10,445 nt of DNA from Oscillospiraceae bacterium (GTDB taxonomy: Bacteria > Bacillota > Clostridia > Oscillospirales > Ruminococcaceae). Positions 1 through 6,283 of the stretch are shown one piece after another. The position numbers and the translations under genes were made by a program. The DNA lies in the NCBI GenBank assembly GCA_020024475.1, contig JAHHTS010000076.1, forward strand, positions 1 to 10,445, in the 5' to 3' direction. The notes under the pieces are model-generated. The model saw only the letters and a program-made list of their open reading frames with translations. It was not told where the DNA came from and made no database searches. Position 1 is the first letter of the stretch. Every line of letters starts with the position of its first letter.

Positions 1-1280
1 ATTATCCAGATGGAAAAAAAGCATATTGTTTAGGAAATGGAAAACTTGCGGTAGGATATGTCAAAATAGAAAATAAATATTACTATTTTGGAAATGATGG
101 ATATATGCAAGTAGGCTATGTAGTAATAGATGGACAAGCATATCAATTTTGGCATGAAGCAGGTTATGGTCGACCAAAAGGCTGGGTAAATTATCCAGAT
201 GGAAAAAAAGCATATTGTTTAGGAAATGGAAAACTTGCGGTAGGGTATACCAAAATAGAAAATAGATATTACTATTTTGGAAATGATGGATATATGCAAG
301 TAGGTCATGTGGTAGCAGATGGACAAGTATATCAATTTTGGCATGAGGCAGGTTATGGTCGGCCAAAAGGCTGGGTAAATTATCCGAATGGAAAAAAAGC
401 ATATTGTCTAGGAAATGGAAAACTTGCGGTAGGATATACCAAAATAGAAAACAAATATTACTATTTTAGTAATGATGGATATATGCAAGTAGGTCATGTG
501 GTAGCAGATGGACAGGCATATCAATTTTGGCATGAAGAAGGCTATGGGCGTCCAACAGGCTGGGTGGTTTATCCAGATGGAAAAAAAGCATACTGCTTAG
601 GAAATGGGAAATTAGCACTAGGTCAGTTAAAAATGGGTAAAATTATTTACTATTTTGATAATGAAGGCTACCTGATTAATACAGAAAAGAAAGGAATAGA
701 TGTATCTGAATTTCAAGGAAGTATAGACTGGAAATCTGTAAAAAATGCTGGCGTCGAATTTGCATTTATCCGTGTAGGAGGAAGATATGGCATTAGTGGT
801 AAATTTTATGAAGACAAACAATACCACACTAATATGAAAGGTGCCATTCAAAATGATATAGATACTGGTGTGTATTTTTTTACGCAGGCTATTACTGAAG
901 CAGAAGCAATAGAAGAAGCAAGATTTGCGTGTAGTCGTTTGAGAGGATACAATATTAAGCTGCCCGTGGTTATTGATACAGAATCATTAGAAGGATGCAG
1001 ACATAATAAATTGACAGTACAACAAAGAACAAATGTTGTTAAAGCATTTTGTGAAGAGGTTATTCGCCAAGGATATAAACCTATGATTTATTCAGGATTA
1101 TATTGGTTGCAAGGAAGTTTAGATATGAGTCAATTAACAAAATATGATGTGTGGGTAGCACAATATAATTCGACATGTGATTATAAAGGGAAATATAGTT
1201 GCTGGCAATATACATCTAAAGGTTCTGTATCGGGAATCAAAGGAAATGTGGATTTAAATATATGGTATGACAATAAATAG
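1..1280 (+). CDS. GH25 lysozyme with N-terminal CW-type wall-binding repeats (5' partial)
   Basis: This is a muramidase expected to cleave the MurNAc-GlcNAc bond of peptidoglycan outside the cell. The frame is open from codon 3-5, so the start and any signal peptide lie upstream; the first in-frame ATG (105) is inside a repeat and is not a real start. About 225 residues of aromatic, Gly-rich repeats (3 to about 680) are followed by a GH25 domain of about 195 residues (693-1277). GH25 hallmarks are visible: GIDVSEFQG with Asp at 699, the PVVIDTE strand with Asp at 975 and Glu at 981 (the DxE pair), and a C-terminal GNVDLN with Asp at 1251. All expected acidic catalytic positions are therefore kept. 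The repeats resemble choline- or glucan-binding CW repeats, but the ligand cannot be read from sequence. It lies 107 bp upstream of a glycan-initiating transferase, which suggests wall remodelling linked to the surface polymer, although it may be an unrelated neighbour. Confidence 0.92.
   Translation, partial: YPDGKKAYCLGNGKLAVGYVKIENKYYYFGNDGYMQVGYVVIDGQAYQFWHEAGYGRPKGWVNYPDGKKAYCLGNGKLAVGYTKIENRYYYFGNDGYMQVGHVVADGQVYQFWHEAGYGRPKGWVNYPNGKKAYCLGNGKLAVGYTKIENKYYYFSNDGYMQVGHVVADGQAYQFWHEEGYGRPTGWVVYPDGKKAYCLGNGKLALGQLKMGKIIYYFDNEGYLINTEKKGIDVSEFQGSIDWKSVKNAGVEFAFIRVGGRYGISGKFYEDKQYHTNMKGAIQNDIDTGVYFFTQAITEAEAIEEARFACSRLRGYNIKLPVVIDTESLEGCRHNKLTVQQRTNVVKAFCEEVIRQGYKPMIYSGLYWLQGSLDMSQLTKYDVWVAQYNSTCDYKGKYSCWQYTSKGSVSGIKGNVDLNIWYDNK
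3..680 (+). repeat. Tandem 189-bp repeat array encoding 63-residue wall-binding units
   Basis: Units begin at 3, 192, 381 and 570, each at the same codon (the Tyr of YPDGKKAYC), giving an exact 189-bp period; the fourth is cut short at about 680 where the GH25 domain follows. By hand count, units 1 and 2 differ at about 12 of 189 bases and units 2 and 3 at about 19. Each unit splits into three modules of about 21 residues, beginning near GWVNYPDGKKAYC, YTKIENKYYYF and VVADGQAYQFW, each with the aromatic and glycine pattern of CW_binding_1-type repeats. Copy number upstream of the window is unknown. The high DNA identity implies recent duplication or homogenisation, and such arrays often vary in length between strains. 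Confidence 0.95.
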
Positions 1281-1321
1281 AATAGATATGTGTAAGAAAT
1301 AAAAAATGCTGAAATTTAGGA

Positions 1322-1327
1322 TATAAT
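1322..1327 (+). promoter_or_regulatory. Candidate -10 element for the phosphoglycosyl transferase gene
   Basis: A perfect TATAAT lies 60 bp before the GTG start, in the 107-bp gap after the lysozyme gene. No recognisable -35 hexamer sits 16-18 bases upstream (the region is A-rich), and there is no TGn extension, so this is a weak call in AT-rich DNA. No clear hairpin terminator follows the lysozyme stop in this gap, so read-through from upstream is also possible. Confidence 0.33.
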
Positions 1328-1387
1328 CGGGAAAATTGTAGTACTAATATAAGTGAGGCATAAATTCCATAAGAGAGGAGAAGCGCA

Positions 1388-2071
1388 GTGATATTGAAGA
1401 AATGGAATGAACTTCCCAATTTTTTGAAAGTTGAAGAAGTCAAGGAATATTATGATATTCTCAGGAAAAGAAAAATTAGTTTGTTTTTCAAAAGAATTTT
1501 TGATGTGGTAATGTCTTTTGTTTTATTAGTTTTGCTTTCGCCGGTGTTTTGTATCTTAGCAGTTCTTATAAAAAAGGATTCCCAAGGACCTGTTTTTTAT
1601 CGGCAAGTGCGCGTGACACAATATGGCCGTGAATTTCGTATTTTTAAATTTAGGACAATGGTTGATAATGCGGATAAAATAGGTGCTCATGTAACATCTA
1701 ATAATGATAGTAGGATTACAAAAATCGGAGAGAAAATCAGAAATTGTCGTTTGGATGAAATTCCCCAATTGATTAATGTATTTATCGGAGATATGTCCTT
1801 TGTAGGGACAAGACCAGAAGCAATAAAATACGTCAAAGAATATACACCTGAAATGCTGGCAACACTGCTTATGCCAGCAGGTATTACATCGGAGGCAAGC
1901 ATAGCGTATAAAGATGAAGCAGAGTTGTTGGAGAATGCAGAAGATACAGACAGAGTGTATGTTGAAAATATATTGCCACAAAAAATGCAATATAATTTGC
2001 AGAGTATTAGAAAGTTCAATTTAATATATGAAATTAAAATTATGTTTAGAACGATACTGGCGGTGTTATAA
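1388..2071 (+). CDS. Undecaprenyl-phosphate sugar-1-phosphate transferase (monotopic phosphoglycosyl transferase)
   Basis: It transfers a sugar-1-phosphate from a UDP-sugar to undecaprenyl phosphate at the inner face of the membrane, the first committed step of surface polysaccharide assembly. At 227 residues it is the small form (bacterial sugar transferase family, PglC/RfbP catalytic core) without the extra transmembrane domain of WcaJ/WbaP. Visible features are a basic patch KRIFD (35-39), a hydrophobic re-entrant segment (about 40-61) with Ser-Pro at 51-52, the GPVFYRQVRV motif (67-76), FRIFKFRTM (83-91), the catalytic Asp-Glu dyad in LDEIPQ (D123, E124) and GDMSFVGTRPE (134-144). The GTG start is supported by GGAG at 1377-1380, seven bases upstream. 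The charged first 35 residues before the membrane segment are an N-terminal extension to the core. The specific sugar cannot be predicted. It is separated from the LCP gene by a terminator-like hairpin. Confidence 0.94.
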   Translation: MILKKWNELPNFLKVEEVKEYYDILRKRKISLFFKRIFDVVMSFVLLVLLSPVFCILAVLIKKDSQGPVFYRQVRVTQYGREFRIFKFRTMVDNADKIGAHVTSNNDSRITKIGEKIRNCRLDEIPQLINVFIGDMSFVGTRPEAIKYVKEYTPEMLATLLMPAGITSEASIAYKDEAELLENAEDTDRVYVENILPQKMQYNLQSIRKFNLIYEIKIMFRTILAVL

Positions 2072-2090
2072 CTGAAAATAGAAAATTAGT

Positions 2091-2131
2091 AACAAGGTTT
2101 CTTGATGTTTTATTACATGGGAAACCTTGTT
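2091..2131 (+). terminator. Hairpin, probable transcription terminator or attenuator
   Basis: A perfect 11-bp inverted repeat, AACAAGGTTTC (2091-2101) and GAAACCTTGTT (2121-2131), encloses a 19-base loop that can form a small inner stem (ATGT 2105-2108 with ACAT 2115-2118). It begins 20 bases after the transferase stop. The 3' flank is T-rich but interrupted (GTTCTTTGTTAC), so it is a less than ideal intrinsic terminator; partial read-through into the LCP gene is plausible. Confidence 0.6.
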
Positions 2132-2180
2132 GTTCTTTGTTACAATATTTTTAATATCATATTAAGAAAACATTATTTTG

Positions 2181-2237
2181 TTGCGAAAAGATGTTAAAAG
2201 TGTTACTATTGTTCTTGGTTGAATCTAAATATATAGT
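2181..2237 (+). promoter_or_regulatory. Candidate promoter(s) for the LCP gene
   Basis: Two overlapping sigma-A-like candidates follow the hairpin. The first has TTGCGA (2181-2186), a 17-base spacer and TACTAT (2204-2209) with an extended -10 TG at 2201-2202. The second has TTGTTC (2209-2214), a 17-base spacer and TATAGT (2232-2237). Each matches consensus only in part, but both have ideal spacing and sit between a terminator-like hairpin and the next ribosome site. Which is used, if either, cannot be settled by eye. Confidence 0.45.
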
Positions 2238-2251
2238 GAATGAATAAAAAT

Positions 2252-2259
2252 AAAGGTGG
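2252..2259 (+). promoter_or_regulatory. Ribosome binding site that fixes the LCP start at GTG 2268
   Basis: AAAGGTGG lies eight bases before GTG 2268. The longer reading would begin at GTG 2256, which is inside this ribosome site and has no site of its own, so 2268 is preferred. Confidence 0.75.
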
Positions 2260-2267
2260 ATATCATT

Positions 2268-3761
2268 GTGAAAAAACAACAGAAGAAGAGAAAAAAAACG
2301 AAGAAGAAAATTGGAGTATTTATTTGTTTGATTCAAGGCATTTTGACCTTGATATTTAGCGTGGCTCTTCTTCGATTAAACTTATTACCGTTAACATATT
2401 CGTTACTGATTATTCTGATTTTTGGTGTGTTCTGGCTTATACCGTTTATCAATCAGGTGACTTATATTCGATACGGATCGGCTGGAAAAATACTAAGTAT
2501 GTGCATGTCAATGCTACTGTTTTTTGGGGGATTCTATCTTTTTAAAACACAAGGAATGGTAGCCAATATCAGTGGAAATGACGAGAAAGTAGATAAAATA
2601 GTTGTTGCGGTTTTAAAGGACGATACAGCTGAAACGATAGAAGAAACATCAGATTATGTCTTTGGAGTTCAGTATGCATTGAAAAAAAATGACATAAAAA
2701 AAGCAGAAAAAAAAATTAGTCAAATCCTTAAAAAAGATATATCTACAGAAAAATATAATAATCTGAGTGAACAGGCAGAAGCGTTATTAAATGGTGAAGT
2801 TCAGGCAATTATATATAATGATGCATATACGTCTATGTTGCAAGAATCATACGATGGATTTAATGAAAAAACAAAGATTATATATACTTACGAAATAGTA
2901 AGCAAACTTGATATTCAAAGTTTGGATAAAGAAGATGTGAAGTTAATGAAAGAACCATTTACAGTATACTTAAGTGGTATAGATGTAAAAGGTTCTATTG
3001 AAACAACGGGAAGAAGTGATGTCAATGTTTTGGCGGTTGTCAATCCAATAACACACCAAGTTTTACTTATTACAACACCACGAGATTATTATATAGAATT
3101 ACCAGGGATTTCTATGGGAATGAATGATAAGCTAACCCATGCGGGAATCTATGGAGTTGATGTATCCATGGCGGCTTTATCAGAATTATATGATGTACCA
3201 GTTGACTTTTATGCTAGAGTAAATTTTACGTCATTGCCTAAAATTGTGGATGCATTAGGAGGAATTGATGTTTATTCTGAAAGCGAATTTGAATCGACAC
3301 CAGGTGCAGCAATCAAACTCTATGCGAAGGAAGGAATAAATCATTTTAATGGCATAGAAGCATTAACTTTCGCTAGAGAACGAGAAAATCTTCCTGGTGG
3401 CGATTACCAAAGAGGAAGGAATCATGAAGCGGTAATTACTGCCATGATAAAAAAAGCTCTTTCACCTGCAATATTAATTGGAGCAGCCGAAATTATGGAT
3501 AGTGTGAGTGACGGAGTAGATACTAATATGTCTATGAATCAGATTCAGGGACTGATCAAAAGCCAGATAGCAAATCCAGCGTCATGGGAAATAAAATCGG
3601 TAGCGGCAACAGGAACGGATTCAGAAGAGGATTGTTTCTCTATGCCAGGGGTATATCCGTTTGTATGTATTCCAGATATGGAGTCGGTAGAGGAAATAAA
3701 ATATACCATTAATCAGCTTGTACGTGGAGAAAAGTTGTCTGATGTAGAAGTTGCTGAGTGA
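2268..3761 (+). CDS. LytR-CpsA-Psr (LCP) family glycopolymer-peptidoglycan ligase
   Basis: LCP proteins move lipid-linked glycopolymers (teichoic acids, capsule) onto peptidoglycan outside the membrane. From GTG 2268 the protein has 497 residues: a very basic N-terminus (KKQQKKRKK), three hydrophobic segments (about 15-35, 42-61, 75-92), an extra domain of about 120 residues (about 105-230), then the LCP domain (about 233-450). Catalytic and pyrophosphate-binding features are present: GRSDVNVL (R249, D251), TPRDYY (R272, D273), LGGIDVYSE, FARERENL (R370, R372) and DYQRGRNH (R382, R384). The three-segment N-terminus and accessory domain recall CpsA-type capsule LCP proteins more than single-pass LytR; the accessory domain resembles the extra domain of pneumococcal Cps2A only by position. 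It has its own candidate promoter and is followed after 57 bp by the sugar-nucleotide genes, which fits a role in anchoring the polymer made here. Confidence 0.94.
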   Translation: MKKQQKKRKKTKKKIGVFICLIQGILTLIFSVALLRLNLLPLTYSLLIILIFGVFWLIPFINQVTYIRYGSAGKILSMCMSMLLFFGGFYLFKTQGMVANISGNDEKVDKIVVAVLKDDTAETIEETSDYVFGVQYALKKNDIKKAEKKISQILKKDISTEKYNNLSEQAEALLNGEVQAIIYNDAYTSMLQESYDGFNEKTKIIYTYEIVSKLDIQSLDKEDVKLMKEPFTVYLSGIDVKGSIETTGRSDVNVLAVVNPITHQVLLITTPRDYYIELPGISMGMNDKLTHAGIYGVDVSMAALSELYDVPVDFYARVNFTSLPKIVDALGGIDVYSESEFESTPGAAIKLYAKEGINHFNGIEALTFARERENLPGGDYQRGRNHEAVITAMIKKALSPAILIGAAEIMDSVSDGVDTNMSMNQIQGLIKSQIANPASWEIKSVAATGTDSEEDCFSMPGVYPFVCIPDMESVEEIKYTINQLVRGEKLSDVEVAE

Positions 3762-3804
3762 AAACAATAATTAGGAACATATAATTGATTGAGTAAAAAT
3801 GTAA

Positions 3805-3811
3805 AGAAGGG
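3805..3811 (+). promoter_or_regulatory. Ribosome binding site that fixes the aminotransferase start at ATG 3819
   Basis: AGAAGGG sits seven bases before ATG 3819. An upstream in-frame TTG at 3789 would add ten residues (SKNVKKGIK and the like) not expected for the family and has no comparable site, so ATG 3819 is chosen. Confidence 0.8.
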
Positions 3812-3818
3812 AATTAAG

Positions 3819-4946
3819 ATGCAGTTTAGAGATTTAAAAAAACAATATAGGATGTTAAAAGAAGATATTGATTCAGCGATGCTAAATGTTGTTGAGGCTT
3901 CTAATTTTATTAGTGGACAACAGGTAAATGAGTTAGAAAAAGAATTGGCAGAATATGTTGGTGTAAAGCATTGTATTACATGTGGAAATGGTACGGATGC
4001 ATTATCAATGATGATGATGGCATGGAATATCAAGGAGGGAGATGCTGTTTTTGTGCCAGATTTCACTTTTTTTGCGTCAGCAGAAATTGTCGCGTTTGAG
4101 GGCGCAACACCAGTGTTTTATGATGTAGATATGGATACATTTAATGCAGATGTCGAATCTTTGGAGAAGGCGATACTTGCGGTGAAAAAAGAAGGAAAAC
4201 TAGTTCCCAAAGCGATTATAGCAGTAGATTTGTTTGGACAACCGTCAGACTATGATCGATTGGAAGAAATTGCAAAAAAGTATGATTTACTTCTTTTGGA
4301 AGATGGTGCACAAGGATTTGGTGGGCAAATAGGAACTAGACGAGCATGTAGTTTTGGTGATGCAGCTACGACATCTTTTTTTCCAGCGAAACCGTTGGGA
4401 TGTTATGGTGACGGTGGAGCAATTTTCACCAATGATGATCAGATAGCTGAATATTTAAAATCAATACGGGTTCATGGTAAAGGCAGTTTTAAATACGATA
4501 ACGTGCGTATTGGATGGAATTCAAGATTAGACACGATTCAGGCAGCTATATTGCTCGTAAAATTAAAAGCTTTTAAGGAATTTGAATTAAAAGCTGTGAA
4601 TAATTTTGCGGATAACTATACAGTTTTACTAAAAGATATCGTAAAAACACCTGTTGTAGCAGAAAATATGTATTCAAGTTGGGCACAATATACGATACAA
4701 CTTGCTTCAAAAGAAGAAAGAAATGGTTTGCAGGATTATTTAAAAGAACAGGGGATTCCATCTATGGTATATTACCCTAAAGCTATGCATGAGCAGATAG
4801 CATTCTCAGGAAATAAAAAATATGTGGAGTGTCCAAATACAAAGCGCCTGTGCGACATTGTGTTAGCACTTCCTATACATCCATATATGGAAAATGAATA
4901 TATAAAAGTATCGGAGGCAATTAAAGAATATTTGTCGTCTCATTAA
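3819..4946 (+). CDS. wbpE: DegT/DnrJ/EryC1/StrS-family sugar aminotransferase, WbpE type
   Basis: This PLP enzyme is predicted to transfer an amino group from glutamate to C3 of UDP-2-acetamido-2-deoxy-3-oxo-glucuronic acid, giving the 3-amino sugar. At 375 residues it has the normal fold-type I length. Visible motifs are GNGTDAL (56-62, phosphate binding), EDGAQGFGG (Asp162 for the PLP pyridine nitrogen, Gln165 nearby), the Schiff-base lysine in FFPAKPLGCYGDGG (Lys191), and RLDTIQAA and YYPKAMHEQ in the C-terminal part. The opening FRDLKKQYRML resembles WbpE/WlbC proteins. Assignment to this substrate, rather than another 3- or 4-keto sugar, rests mainly on the four other Wbp-type genes downstream. 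It begins 57 bp after the LCP stop with no terminator seen between, so co-transcription with the LCP gene is likely. Confidence 0.9.
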   Translation: MQFRDLKKQYRMLKEDIDSAMLNVVEASNFISGQQVNELEKELAEYVGVKHCITCGNGTDALSMMMMAWNIKEGDAVFVPDFTFFASAEIVAFEGATPVFYDVDMDTFNADVESLEKAILAVKKEGKLVPKAIIAVDLFGQPSDYDRLEEIAKKYDLLLLEDGAQGFGGQIGTRRACSFGDAATTSFFPAKPLGCYGDGGAIFTNDDQIAEYLKSIRVHGKGSFKYDNVRIGWNSRLDTIQAAILLVKLKAFKEFELKAVNNFADNYTVLLKDIVKTPVVAENMYSSWAQYTIQLASKEERNGLQDYLKEQGIPSMVYYPKAMHEQIAFSGNKKYVECPNTKRLCDIVLALPIHPYMENEYIKVSEAIKEYLSSH

Positions 4947-4977
4947 AACGAGAGATAAGTGAATGATTTCGTATATC

Positions 4978-5006
4978 TTGCATTTAAGGGCCAATAGTGA
5001 TAGTAT
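4978..5006 (+). promoter_or_regulatory. Weak promoter candidate before the glycosyltransferase gene
   Basis: In the 107-bp gap after the aminotransferase gene, TTGCAT (4978-4983) and TAGTAT (5001-5006) are 17 bases apart, and the -10 carries an extended TG at 4998-4999. The hexamers are poor and the DNA is AT-rich. An overlapping TATATT at 5006-5011 is an alternative -10. No convincing terminator is in the gap, so this could at most be an internal promoter. Confidence 0.25.
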
Positions 5007-5053
5007 ATATTTGTTTTTTAAGATGAAAATATGAAGGCAGGGAGCCGATAAAA

Positions 5054-6283
5054 ATGAAAATTTTATTAATTAACCATTATGCGGGATCTCCAGATATGGG
5101 AATGGAATTCCGTCCGTATTATTTTGCAAAAGAGTGGATAAAAAAAGGACATCGCGTTGACATTGTATCGGCAGATTACTCGCATTTACGAAGAGTGAAT
5201 CCAGTAGTTAAGAAAGATTTTCAGAGAGAAAACGTAGATGGCATAAATTATTATTGGATTAAAACAAATCGATATGATAAAAATGGTATAAAACGATCTT
5301 TAACAATGTTTGAATTTATTTCAAAGTTATGGATTAACTCGAAATGGATTGTAGATAATTTAAAGCCGGATGTAGTGATATGTTCATCGACATATCCTTT
5401 GGACACATACGTAGGACAACGAATTAGAAAAATTTCTGGTAAACCAGTGAAAGTAATACATGAAGTACATGATATGTGGCCAATTAGTCCAATAGAAATT
5501 GGAGGCATGTCACCTAAAAATCCGTTTATTATGCTAATGCAAAGGGGAGAGAATTCTTTTTGCAAGCATGCTGATAAAGTGGTTTCACTACTTCCAGCAG
5601 CGAAAGAATATTTTGTCAAGCATGGCATGAAACCAGATAAATTCAGACATATTTCAAATGGAATTGTTTTAGGTGAGTGGGAACGTTATGAAAAAATTCC
5701 CATTCAAATGTCGGAGAGGTTGAGAGAAGAAAAAGCAAAGGGCAATTTTATTATATGTTTTTTTGGAAGTATCCACAAAACGTATAATTTAGATATATTG
5801 ATCAAAGCAGTTCAGAAAATTGAACGGCAGATAATAGTATGTTTCGTAGGGGCTGGGTTGGATAAAGTTGAACTCCAAAAAATGACAAAAGGATCAGAGG
5901 ATAGATTCTTGTTTTTTGAACCAATCGCTAAAGCATCGATACCGGATTTATTTAACTATATTGATGCAACGTTTGTTGGTGCAAAAAGTCAGAAAATCTT
6001 TAGATTTGGAATATGCATGAATAAGTTGTTTGATTCAATGATGGGAGGAAAACCGATATTATATATGGTTGATGCACCTAATAATTATGTTAGACAGTAT
6101 GATTGTGGTATCACTGTAAATGGACAAGATGAGGAAAGTCTGATATTAGCAATTAAAGAGCTAATAAACATGGATCAAGATAGAATACTCGCTATGGGAA
6201 ACAACGGGCAAAAAGCTGCACGTGAGGAGTTTAGTTATCCTGAATTAGCACAAAAATTTTTAAATGTCATGATGGAGGAATAG
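5054..6283 (+). CDS. GT4-family glycosyltransferase (WbuB-like)
   Basis: This is a GT-B fold retaining glycosyltransferase predicted to add a sugar from a nucleotide donor to the growing lipid-linked oligosaccharide on the cytoplasmic side. It has 409 residues. The N-terminal half starts MKILLINHYAGSP with GMEFRPYYFAKEW, the pattern of WbuB-like GT4 enzymes, and holds EVHDMWP near residue 139. The C-terminal half has FFGSIHKTYNLDILI, FVGAGLD and the donor-binding region NKLFDSMMGGKP (from Asn323). In many GT4 relatives the acidic residue after KLF is Glu; here it is Asp327. ATG 5054 is supported by GGGAG at 5040-5044. The gene lies inside the amino-uronic acid pathway and abuts the 2-epimerase gene with no gap, so UDP-ManNAc3NAcA is a reasonable donor guess, but the substrate is not shown by the sequence. 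Confidence 0.88.
   Translation: MKILLINHYAGSPDMGMEFRPYYFAKEWIKKGHRVDIVSADYSHLRRVNPVVKKDFQRENVDGINYYWIKTNRYDKNGIKRSLTMFEFISKLWINSKWIVDNLKPDVVICSSTYPLDTYVGQRIRKISGKPVKVIHEVHDMWPISPIEIGGMSPKNPFIMLMQRGENSFCKHADKVVSLLPAAKEYFVKHGMKPDKFRHISNGIVLGEWERYEKIPIQMSERLREEKAKGNFIICFFGSIHKTYNLDILIKAVQKIERQIIVCFVGAGLDKVELQKMTKGSEDRFLFFEPIAKASIPDLFNYIDATFVGAKSQKIFRFGICMNKLFDSMMGGKPILYMVDAPNNYVRQYDCGITVNGQDEESLILAIKELINMDQDRILAMGNNGQKAAREEFSYPELAQKFLNVMMEE

Noticed and set aside
61..402. Minus-strand open frame of 113 codons with internal repetition
   Set aside because: It is the complement of the 189-bp repeat array. Its repetition follows from the + strand repeats, and its Leu/His/Phe-rich product has no family character or ribosome site.
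3..680. Direct repeats considered as a CRISPR array
   Set aside because: The repeats are contiguous, in frame and coding, with no unique spacers. They encode wall-binding modules.
1281..1387. Gap after the lysozyme gene searched for a terminator or small RNA
   Set aside because: I found no convincing stem with a T tract; only a TATAAT box and the ribosome site of the next gene stand out.
1556..2019. Two overlapping minus-strand open frames across the phosphoglycosyl transferase gene
   Set aside because: The + strand protein here has a full set of conserved motifs. The antisense products look like low-complexity translations of AT-rich DNA.
2091..2131. Inverted repeat considered as the end of a mobile element or a riboswitch
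   Set aside because: There is no transposase, no target duplication and no second copy in the window, and the fold is a simple hairpin just after a stop codon, so a terminator is the simpler reading.
5251..5628. Minus-strand open frame of 125 codons inside the GT4 gene
   Set aside because: It lies wholly within a motif-rich + strand gene and shows no recognisable domain, so it is antisense shadow.
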